From an uncultured Eubacterium sp. (GTDB taxonomy: Bacteria; Bacillota; Clostridia; Lachnospirales; Lachnospiraceae): 11,377 bases of DNA. The notes beneath the pieces are model-generated. The model saw nothing but the letters and a program-made list of their open reading frames with translations, was not told where the DNA came from and searched no databases. The stretch lies in contig CAJTVR010000123.1 of NCBI GenBank assembly GCA_910580075.1, positions 1 through 11,377 of the forward strand, written 5' to 3'. Below are positions 5,910 to 11,377 of this stretch, piece after piece. The translations under genes were made by a program, and so were the position numbers. Positions within the stretch are counted from its first letter, which is position 1, and each line of letters opens with the position of its first letter.

Positions 5910-5915
5910 GCATAT

Positions 5916-6224
5916 ATTCAGATGAATAAAGGAAAAAGCTGTGACAGGAACAAGTAAGAATAAGCGGAACATACAGAAAGCAACCGGATGATGAGAGGTG
6001 CATGGGAAACTTATTACGAATACATCCTGGAGCTCTGCACTGAACAGACAGGCTGTTTTATGCCGGTACTTATTAGGCTGCAGCGGGATGACACCCGTTA
6101 TTGTGTTAAAGTATTTATAGATACTGAAAGAGGCAGTACATGTGAATGGACTGTAAATGAAGGTGGTACCACGGGAAAATATGCCCGTCCTTATTGATAA
6201 TTTATCAGTGAGGACGGGTTTTTT
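5916..6224 (+). promoter_or_regulatory. Tyrosine T-box riboswitch controlling tyrS
   Basis: The leader carries the conserved T-box sequence TGAAGGTGGTACCACGG (6158-6174), which pairs with the acceptor end of uncharged tRNA. An intrinsic terminator follows. Upstream, in GAA-TAC-ATCCTGGAGC, the codon TAC at 6021-6023 occupies the specifier position and reads tyrosine, matching the gene downstream. A stem III-type hairpin with CGGG/CCCG is visible around 6087-6104. ACGGG (6171-6175) can pair with CCCGT (6184-6188) in the antiterminator, in competition with the terminator. When uncharged tRNA-Tyr accumulates, binding stabilises the antiterminator and tyrS is transcribed. I assigned the specifier from sequence context, not from a full fold. 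Confidence 0.93.
6184..6224 (+). terminator. T-box-controlled terminator
   Basis: CCCGTCCT (6184-6191) pairs with AGGACGGG (6211-6218). A further stem between TTGATAA and TTATCAG sits inside the loop, and six T follow (6219-6224). It ends 20 bp before the tyrS start. Confidence 0.92.
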
Positions 6225-6244
6225 GATTGGAAAGGAAGGAAAAT

Positions 6245-7477
6245 ATGACATTATATGATGAATTAACAGCCAGAAATCTGATTGCACAGGTAACTGATGA
6301 GAATGAAATTAAAGAACTCATTAATCATGGAAAAGCCACATTTTACATTGGCTTTGATCCTACAGCGGATAGTCTGCATGTAGGGCATTTTATGGCTCTC
6401 TGTCTGATGAAACGACTGCAGATGGCAGGAAATAAGCCGATTGCGTTAATCGGAGGCGGTACAGGCATGATTGGAGATCCGTCCGGCCGGTCTGATATGC
6501 GTCAGATGATGACGCCGGAAATCATTCAGCATAACTGCGACTGCTTTAAAAAGCAGATGAGCAGATTTATTGATTTTTCAGACGATAAAGCATTAATGGT
6601 CAATAATGCCAGCTGGCTGATGGATTTAAATTATATTGACGTATTGCGGGAAGTCGGAGCACATTTTTCAGTAAACAGAATGCTGACCGCAGAATGTTAC
6701 AAACAGCGTATGGAAAAGGGACTGAGCTTTTTAGAGTTTAATTACATGATTATGCAGAGTTATGATTTTTATGTATTATACCAGAAATACGGCTGTAATA
6801 TGCAGTTTGGTGGTGACGACCAGTGGAGCAATATGCTTGGAGGAACAGAATTAATCCGTCGCAAACTTGGCAAAGATGCTTATGCAATGACAATTAATCT
6901 GCTGCTGAATTCCGAAGGAAAGAAAATGGGGAAAACACAGTCCGGAGCTGTATGGCTTGATCCGGATAAAACTTCTCCATTTGATTTTTACCAGTACTGG
7001 AGGAATACTGCGGATGCTGATGTATTGAAATGTCTGCGGATGCTGACATTCCTGCCATTAGAGCAGATTGATGAAATGGATCATTGGGAAGGCAGCCAGT
7101 TAAATACAGCAAAAGAAATACTTGCATTTGAATTAACAAAACTCGTACACGGTGAGGAAGAAGCTCAGAAAGCGCAAAGCGGTGCGCGCGCCTTATTTTC
7201 AGGGGCTGGAAATACAGCAGATATGCCTGTTGCGGAACTGACTCATGCTGACCTGACAGATGATTCCATTGACCTGATTTCACTGCTTGTAAAAGCAAAT
7301 CTGGCTGCGAGCCGTTCAGAAGGACGCCGTGCTATTGAACAGGGAGGCGTATCCGTGAACAATGTGAAAGTAACGGATATTAAAGCATCTTATACTGCTG
7401 AAGATTTAACTGCTGAAGAATCATTTATCGTAAAAAGGGGAAAAAAGAAGTTTATGAAAATTGTATTTCATAGTTAA
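6245..7477 (+). CDS. tyrS: Tyrosyl-tRNA synthetase
   Basis: A class I aminoacyl-tRNA synthetase that charges tRNA-Tyr in the cytoplasm; 410 residues, near the family's usual 400-425. The Rossmann catalytic domain has the HIGH-type motif HVGH (45-48), GGTGMIGDPSGR (71-82), the tyrosine pocket QFGGDDQWSN (187-196) and the KMSKS-type motif KKMGKT (226-231). An alpha-helical anticodon region follows, then a C-terminal S4 RNA-binding domain (about 345-405, ASRSEGRRAIEQGGVSVNN). The start ATG 6245 (MTLYDEL) follows AAGGAAGG at the right spacing. An in-frame TTG 18 bp upstream is rejected because it overlaps the terminator/ribosome-site region. The tyrosine T-box directly upstream confirms the amino acid. 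Confidence 0.97.
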   Translation: MTLYDELTARNLIAQVTDENEIKELINHGKATFYIGFDPTADSLHVGHFMALCLMKRLQMAGNKPIALIGGGTGMIGDPSGRSDMRQMMTPEIIQHNCDCFKKQMSRFIDFSDDKALMVNNASWLMDLNYIDVLREVGAHFSVNRMLTAECYKQRMEKGLSFLEFNYMIMQSYDFYVLYQKYGCNMQFGGDDQWSNMLGGTELIRRKLGKDAYAMTINLLLNSEGKKMGKTQSGAVWLDPDKTSPFDFYQYWRNTADADVLKCLRMLTFLPLEQIDEMDHWEGSQLNTAKEILAFELTKLVHGEEEAQKAQSGARALFSGAGNTADMPVAELTHADLTDDSIDLISLLVKANLAASRSEGRRAIEQGGVSVNNVKVTDIKASYTAEDLTAEESFIVKRGKKKFMKIVFHS

Positions 7478-7546
7478 CAGCAGCTGTCTGTCAGATTAGT
7501 CAAAAAATCAGATAAAATATAACTCAATCATTTTCATATAGGAAAG

Positions 7547-7604
7547 AAGAAGTCCTGGAATCAGAAGAGACAGAGAGCTGCCTTTCTGGAATCCGGGACT
7601 TCTT
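7547..7604. repeat. Long inverted repeat downstream of tyrS
   Basis: Positions 7547-7559 pair with 7592-7604 (13 bp, one G-U), and an inner stem (7562-7567 with 7583-7588) extends the hairpin. No T-run follows on the plus strand, so it is not a classical terminator for tyrS. It may protect the tyrS 3' end or be a repeat element. Confidence 0.5.
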
Positions 7605-7631
7605 AAAATAAATCTTATTAGCTCAGGCAAA

Positions 7632-7666
7632 ATAAAAAGCCCCGAAACTTTAAGTTCCGGGGTTTT
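7632..7666 (-). terminator. Terminator of the minus-strand tRNA operon, probably bidirectional
   Basis: CCCCGAAAC (7640-7648) and GTTCCGGGG (7654-7662) pair at 8 of 9 positions. On the minus strand the stem is followed by CTTTTTATTTT. On the plus strand four T follow (7663-7666), so it may also stop tyrS transcription. Confidence 0.8.
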
Positions 7667-7669
7667 AAG

Positions 7670-7741
7670 AGGCGCAGACCGGATTTGAACCGGTGAATCA
7701 GGGTGTTGCAGACCCACGCCTTACCACTTGGCTACTGCGCC
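7670..7741 (-). tRNA. tRNA-Cys (anticodon GCA), copy 1
   Basis: On the minus strand the cloverleaf is complete: acceptor GGCGCAG/CTGCGCC, D-arm GCCA/AGGC with loop AGTGGTA, anticodon loop CTGCAAC, T-arm ACCGG-TTCAAAT-CCGGT, and discriminator U, the base expected for Cys. CCA is not encoded. It is last in the operon, next to the terminator. Confidence 0.96.
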
Positions 7742-7747
7742 GTACAA

Positions 7748-7819
7748 AGGCGACAATCGGATTTGAACCGATGAATCAGGGTGTTGCAGACCCACGCCTT
7801 ACCACTTGGCTATGTCGCC
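7748..7819 (-). tRNA. tRNA-Cys (anticodon GCA), copy 2
   Basis: It has the same D-arm, anticodon arm and variable region as the neighbouring copy. It differs in paired positions of the acceptor (GGCGACA/TGTCGCC) and T-stem (ATCGG/CCGAT), and the changes are compensatory, so both copies fold. Discriminator U; no encoded CCA. Confidence 0.96.
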
Positions 7820-7844
7820 TTATGCTGTTATAAATACGGCTGAA

Positions 7845-7916
7845 TGACCCCAACGAGAATCGAACTCGTGTTACCGCCGTGAAAGGGCGATGTCTTAACC
7901 GCTTGACCATGGGGCC
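7845..7916 (-). tRNA. tRNA-Glu (anticodon TTC)
   Basis: On the minus strand the acceptor is GGCCCCA/TGGGGTC (one G-U pair), the D-arm GTCA/AGAC, the anticodon arm TCGCC-CTTTCAC-GGCGG with anticodon TTC, and the T-arm ACGAG-TTCGATT-CTCGT. Discriminator A; CCA is not encoded. It is first in the Glu-Cys-Cys operon. Confidence 0.96.
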
Positions 7917-7954
7917 GTATATAATATATAAATATTAGTGACCTAACGAAAGAT

Positions 7955-7983
7955 ATGTTATCATATGTCAAAGTATTTGGCAA
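7955..7983 (-). promoter_or_regulatory. Promoter of the tRNA-Glu-Cys-Cys operon
   Basis: Read on the minus strand, TTGCCA (7983-7978) and TAACAT (7960-7955) are spaced by 17 bp. The start would be about 30 bp before tRNA-Glu. Confidence 0.6.
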
Positions 7984-8079
7984 GAGGAAATTTGCTTTTT
8001 GTGAAATTTTTTTATGACAATATGCGACAGCATGCAGAGTGTGTCTGAAAATGCTCTAGCAAGGTACTATAAAAATTTA

Positions 8080-8108
8080 TTGCAAAATGCAGATGTACAT
8101 ATTATAAT
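8080..8108 (+). promoter_or_regulatory. Promoter of the zinc-ribbon protein gene
   Basis: TTGCAA (8080-8085) and a perfect TATAAT (8103-8108) are spaced by 17 bp. The gene starts about 80 bp after the expected transcription start. Confidence 0.8.
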
Positions 8109-8194
8109 GGCATATAAGTGAGCCGAATGTTATACAGTATTTCATAAAGAGAAAATTTAAATGCAGGAATTAAGAGGCAGAAAGGGTGGACAGA

Positions 8195-8713
8195 ATGGAA
8201 TTATTTGATAAATTAGGTGATACAATTGTATCAGTATCAAAAGACGCAACACAAAAAGCAAAAGATTTATCGGATCTGGCAAGATTACGAATGGAAATGC
8301 GTGCCAAAAAAGATTATATTAATAAACTGTATCAGGAAATAGGAAAGCTGTACTATGAACTGCATAAAGACGATGAAAACAAAGAATTTGACGACCATAT
8401 GCAGCTGGTCAAAGAGGCACTTGACAGCCTTGAAGAGCTGAACAGACAGGCAGGACAGATTAAAGGAACTGTCAGATGTGAAAACTGCAGCCAGTATATG
8501 CCGGTAGAAGCCGATTTCTGCAGCAAATGCGGAGCCAAACTGGTTAAACCGCAGGCAGAAGAATTTAAAATGGATGATGAAGAGGAAGAATTCGGGAACA
8601 TAGCAGATACCGAAGCATTCGAAGAGGAAAAGACAGTATCATTTGAGGAAAAATCAGATTTGTCAGAAACTGTGGCGACTGTTGAAGAAACAACTGCTAT
8701 TGACGAAAATTAA
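8195..8713 (+). CDS. Coiled-coil protein with a C-terminal zinc ribbon and acidic tail, function unknown
   Basis: The product is 172 residues. Residues about 15-90 are helical and charged (AKDLSDLARLRMEMRAKKDY, then DDHMQLVKEALDSLEELNRQ), likely a coiled coil. A four-cysteine zinc ribbon follows at 95-112 (CENC...CSKC). The remainder is strongly acidic and probably disordered. This architecture is common in small uncharacterised Firmicute proteins of the zinc-ribbon class, which may bind partner proteins or nucleic acid; I do not assign a role. The start ATG 8195 is preceded by AAAGGGTGG at 8181-8189; a GTG at 8186 inside that ribosome site is the less likely alternative. It has its own promoter and no operon partner. 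No clear terminator follows. Confidence 0.85.
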   Translation: MELFDKLGDTIVSVSKDATQKAKDLSDLARLRMEMRAKKDYINKLYQEIGKLYYELHKDDENKEFDDHMQLVKEALDSLEELNRQAGQIKGTVRCENCSQYMPVEADFCSKCGAKLVKPQAEEFKMDDEEEEFGNIADTEAFEEEKTVSFEEKSDLSETVATVEETTAIDEN

Positions 8714-8742
8714 TCTGTCGTACTCAATAATTATGAAATTAA

Positions 8743-8839
8743 ATCTGAAAAAGAAAAAATATATAAGGCTAAATTCAGTTATCAAAATCAGATCTGAAAA
8801 AGAGAAAATTTTAAAGCAAAATTAAGTTATTAAATGAAG
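8743..8839. repeat. Imperfect tandem duplication, unit about 49 bp, after the zinc-ribbon gene
   Basis: ATCTGAAAAAGA begins both units, at 8743 and at 8792. The rest of the two units (…TATAAGGCTAAATTCAGTTAT… and …TTAAAGCAAAATTAAGTTAT…) aligns with several substitutions and small gaps. The DNA is very A-rich and non-coding. No function is evident. Confidence 0.55.
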
Positions 8840-8954
8840 AAATATAAATTCATCCACTAACATCCGGTTCTTTCTTAACTTTGGATATACCATATTTGGC
8901 TGGCTGTTCAGATTTTGCTGGAAATATAATGTTCCGGCGAAACGACATCTGGCA

Positions 8955-9178
8955 GTATATCCGGACATGAGAAAGAAAACAGCCGGGTGGAGAAACTTTT
9001 TCCTTTTTCTGTGACTCCAAAGAACTGTTAGAAATTCTTAATTTTCTGCCCGATACCCAGGATTTGGGGCTCAATGTCTGCCACAGACCCCAAGCAGAAA
9101 ATTTAGAATTTCTTACTGTTTGCAGGCGGAACAGAAAAAGGAAAAAGTTTCTCCGCCCAGCGTCCGGGAAACCTATAC
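8955..9178. repeat. 224-bp long-palindromic repeat (MITE-like) between the zinc-ribbon gene and metG
   Basis: Terminal arms 8985-9012 and 9131-9158 are inverted and match at 27 of 28 positions. Further in, AGAAATTCTTAATTTTCTGC (9029-9048) is inverted at 9095-9114 with one mismatch, then TTGGGG/CCCCAA (9064-9069/9087-9092) and a small central hairpin (GTCTG-CCA-CAGAC). Outermost, CCGGAC/GTCCGG and GTATA/TATAC continue the symmetry. The whole unit can form one long hairpin. A second copy starts at 11324. There is no transposase inside, so it is a non-autonomous repeat. No target-site duplication is obvious. An open minus-strand frame across it (8850-9200) is a by-product of the repeat, not a gene. 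The rest of the 8714-9250 gap holds only the tandem repeat and the metG ribosome site. Confidence 0.85.
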
Positions 9179-9208
9179 ATGACACTAAAAATAATATCAA
9201 TCAATAAT
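9179..9208 (+). promoter_or_regulatory. Possible metG promoter at the edge of the palindromic repeat
   Basis: ATGACA (9179-9184) and AATAAT (9203-9208) are spaced by 18 bp. Each matches the consensus at five of six positions. If real, metG transcription starts immediately outside the repeat. Otherwise metG must be read through the long hairpin from upstream. Confidence 0.35.
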
Positions 9209-9250
9209 AAAGAAGCCACCATAGAATAGGAGGGTTACACAAAATCAGTT

Positions 9251-11215
9251 ATGAACAGTAAAGGCAGATTTTATATGACAACGGCGATTGCTTATGCTTC
9301 AGGAAAGCCGCATATTGGAAATACTTATGAAATTGTACTGGCAGACGCTGTTGCACGTTTTAAGCGTCAGCAGGGATATGAAGTGTTCTTTCAGACAGGA
9401 ACAGATGAACACGGCCAGAAAATTGAATTAAAGGCACAGGAAGCAGGCGTTACGCCAAAAGAATATGTAGATAAAGTAGCAGATGAGATTAAGAAAATCT
9501 GGGATCTTATGAACTGTTCTTATGATAAATTCATCCGTACGACAGATGAATATCATGAAAAACAGGTACAGAAGATGTTTAAGAAGATGTATGACAAAGG
9601 TGATATTTATAAAAGCTCCTATGAGGGACTGTACTGTACACCTTGTGAGTCTTTCTGGACAGAATCCCAGTTAAAAGACGGCAAATGCCCGGACTGCGGA
9701 CGTGAAGTAAAACCGGCAAAAGAAGAAGCATATTTCTTTAAAATGAGTAAATATGCTGACCGCCTGATTGCTCATATCCAGGAACATCCGGAATTTATAC
9801 AGCCGGTTTCCAGAAAAAATGAAATGATGAATAACTTTCTGCTTCCCGGCCTGCAGGATTTATGCATATCCAGAACATCGTTTAAATGGGGCATACCGGT
9901 AGATTTTGATGATAAACATGTCATTTATGTCTGGCTTGATGCGCTGACGAATTATATTACTGGTATTGGATATGACTGTGACGGACAGTCCGATGATTTC
10001 TTTGAAAAGAACTGGCCTGCGGATTTACATCTGATTGGCAAAGATATCATCCGTTTCCATACAATTTACTGGCCGATTTTCTTAATGTCTCTGGATCTCC
10101 CGCTGCCAAAACAGATATTTGGACATCCGTGGCTGATTCAAAGTGACGGGAAAATGAGCAAGTCGAAAGGCAATGTATTATATGCAGATGAATTAGCAGA
10201 ATTTTTCGGCGTTGATGCAGTCCGGTTCTTTGTGCTGCATGAGATGCCGTTTGATAATGACGGGTTAATTTCCTGGGAACTGATTGTGGAAAGACTGAAT
10301 TCTGAGCTGGCAAATACACTTGGAAATCTGGTAAACCGTACGATTTCTATGAGTAATAAATATTTTGACGGTATTGTATCAGCATCAGGAGTGACAGAAG
10401 ATGTGGATGCTGATTTGAAAGAAACAGTGACAGCAGCAGTACAGAAAGTGTCTGCTAAAATGGATGAGCTAAGGATTGCAGACGCTATGACAGAAATCTT
10501 TAATCTGTTTAAACGCTGCAATAAATACATTGATGAAACAACTCCGTGGATACTGGCAAAAGATGAAGCGAAAAAACCGCGACTTTCCGAAGTAATGTAT
10601 AACTTAACGGAAAGTATCACGATTGGCGCAACGTTACTGAAAAGTTTTATGCCGGATACTGCAGAAAAGATTTTCAGCCAGTTAAATACCAAAGCTGTAG
10701 ATTTTGACAGCCTGGGTACGTTTGGAAATTATGCCAGCGGTACAAAAGTAACGGACAAGCCGGAAATTCTGTTTGCAAGACTTGATATCAGTGAAGTTAT
10801 GGATAAGGTGAACGCACTGCATCCTCCTGTAACAGAAGAAGATGAAACAGCGCAGGCTGATGGCCCGGTTATTGATATAGATCCGAAAGATGAAATTGCT
10901 TTTGAAGATTTCGGAAAAATGCAGTTTCAGATTGGAGAAATTATCGAGTGCAAAGCTGTGGAAAAATCCAAAAAGCTGCTTTGTTCCCAGGTAAGAATCG
11001 GCAGCCAGGTAAAACAGATTGTGTCCGGTATCCGCAAACATTACTCTCCGGAAGAAATGACAGGTAAAAAAGTAATGGTACTGGTAAACCTGAAACCGGC
11101 TAAGCTGGCAGGCGTGTTATCAGAAGGCATGATTTTATGTGCAGAAGACGAAAACGGCCAGCTTGCTCTGATGGTACCTGATAAGATGATGCCGGCAGGG
11201 GCTGAAATCTGCTGA
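9251..11215 (+). CDS. metG: Methionyl-tRNA synthetase
   Basis: A class I synthetase that charges initiator and elongator tRNA-Met; 654 residues, the length of the long dimeric form. The HIGH-type motif is HIGN (21-24, in GKPHIGNTYE), and the KMSKS motif is at 301-305. A CP-domain zinc knuckle has Cys129, Cys132, Cys146 and Cys149. The anticodon-binding helical domain lies at about 385-510 and includes NTLGNLVNRT. The C-terminal 551-654 is the EMAPII/Trbp111-type tRNA-binding domain (FGKMQFQIGEIIECKAVEKS...), which also dimerises. The start ATG 9251 is the only good in-frame start before the HIGH motif, but its best ribosome site, AGGAGGG (9228-9234), is 16 nt away, longer than usual. There is no T-box upstream, unlike tyrS. 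Confidence 0.97.
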   Translation: MNSKGRFYMTTAIAYASGKPHIGNTYEIVLADAVARFKRQQGYEVFFQTGTDEHGQKIELKAQEAGVTPKEYVDKVADEIKKIWDLMNCSYDKFIRTTDEYHEKQVQKMFKKMYDKGDIYKSSYEGLYCTPCESFWTESQLKDGKCPDCGREVKPAKEEAYFFKMSKYADRLIAHIQEHPEFIQPVSRKNEMMNNFLLPGLQDLCISRTSFKWGIPVDFDDKHVIYVWLDALTNYITGIGYDCDGQSDDFFEKNWPADLHLIGKDIIRFHTIYWPIFLMSLDLPLPKQIFGHPWLIQSDGKMSKSKGNVLYADELAEFFGVDAVRFFVLHEMPFDNDGLISWELIVERLNSELANTLGNLVNRTISMSNKYFDGIVSASGVTEDVDADLKETVTAAVQKVSAKMDELRIADAMTEIFNLFKRCNKYIDETTPWILAKDEAKKPRLSEVMYNLTESITIGATLLKSFMPDTAEKIFSQLNTKAVDFDSLGTFGNYASGTKVTDKPEILFARLDISEVMDKVNALHPPVTEEDETAQADGPVIDIDPKDEIAFEDFGKMQFQIGEIIECKAVEKSKKLLCSQVRIGSQVKQIVSGIRKHYSPEEMTGKKVMVLVNLKPAKLAGVLSEGMILCAEDENGQLALMVPDKMMPAGAEIC

Positions 11216-11266
11216 TACAGGTAAGAAGATCATCCTTACTGCTGTAGAATTAAAATATGATTTTAT

Positions 11267-11314
11267 AATCCCAGTAACACAGATATACCCTGTTACCGGG
11301 ATTATTTTAAATTT
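11267..11314 (+). terminator. Terminator of metG
   Basis: Positions 11267-11279 (AATCCCAGTAACA) and 11291-11303 pair at 12 of 13 positions around an 11-nt loop. A T-rich stretch (ATTTTAAATTT) follows. It lies about 50 bp after the metG stop. Confidence 0.65.
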
Positions 11315-11323
11315 ATGGAATCA

Positions 11324-11377
11324 GTATAGGTTAACCGGACGCCGGGCGGAGAAACTTTTTCCTTTTTCTGTTCCGCC
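11324..11377. repeat. Partial second copy of the palindromic repeat, cut by the window end
   Basis: The terminal 54 bp match the reverse complement of the right arm of the copy at 8955-9178 almost base for base (GTATAGGTT..CCGGACGC.GGGCGGAGAAAC and onward to TTCCGCC). This copy therefore lies in the opposite orientation, and metG sits between inverted copies. The remainder is beyond the window. Confidence 0.85.

Noticed and set aside
5988..6197. Open frame of 69 codons upstream of tyrS
   Set aside because: It lies entirely inside the T-box leader and crosses its specifier and T-box sequence.
8925..8930. Perfect TATAAT before the palindromic repeat as a metG promoter
   Set aside because: No acceptable -35 at 16-18 bp, and the transcript would have to pass the whole long hairpin.
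8850..9200. Minus-strand open frame of 116 codons
   Set aside because: It is produced by the palindromic repeat and has no ribosome site; such frames are typical artefacts of repeat copies.
10138..10692. Minus-strand open frame of 184 codons
   Set aside because: It is antisense within metG, which is unambiguous on the plus strand; low-complexity Ser-rich translation.
1..11377. CRISPR array
   Set aside because: No regularly spaced direct repeats with unique spacers were seen. The repeats present are inverted or a single tandem duplication.

Overview
The window looks like a low-to-mid GC Firmicute, most likely a gut Clostridium-type organism of the Lachnospiraceae. The grounds are a tyrosine T-box ahead of tyrS, consensus TTGACA/TATAAT promoters, strong GGAGG ribosome sites, tRNA genes without encoded CCA, and an integrative-element module of the Tn4451/Tn1549 kind. 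The family assignment is inference.

Region 1 (about 1-4050) is the right end of an integrative element whose left part lies outside the window. It is visibly richer in G+C than the rest. In order it holds terminator-like hairpins; a sigma-70-like regulator broken by one in-frame UGA; about 600 bp with no convincing gene but many stem-loops (candidate structured RNA); a MazF/PemK endoribonuclease toxin without a recognisable antitoxin; a small TnpW-like ORF; a possible 38-residue ORF; and a 537-residue large serine recombinase that would move the element. Both the sigma gene and the recombinase have a hairpin overlapping the ribosome-binding site.

Region 2 (about 3960-5500) is the junction zone. 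A 13-bp inverted repeat follows the recombinase. Next comes a short transcription unit with a good promoter and a terminator, carrying a tRNA-Asn(GTT)-like RNA whose 3' 59 nt are canonical but whose 5' part is not. After it lies a decayed AIPR-family (abortive infection phage resistance) gene that appears to have lost three internal segments.

Region 3 (about 5496-11377) looks like ordinary chromosome: a small four-helix membrane protein, a tyrosine T-box leader with tyrS, a minus-strand tRNA operon (Glu, Cys, Cys) with its own promoter and terminator, a zinc-ribbon/coiled-coil protein, and metG. A 224-bp long-palindromic repeat sits before metG, and an inverted second copy begins at the window's end, so metG is bracketed by inverted copies.

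The best candidates for something undescribed are the aberrant tRNA-Asn-like transcription unit (4081-4275), the structured non-coding region (963-1534) and the palindromic repeat family. None can be confirmed from the sequence alone.
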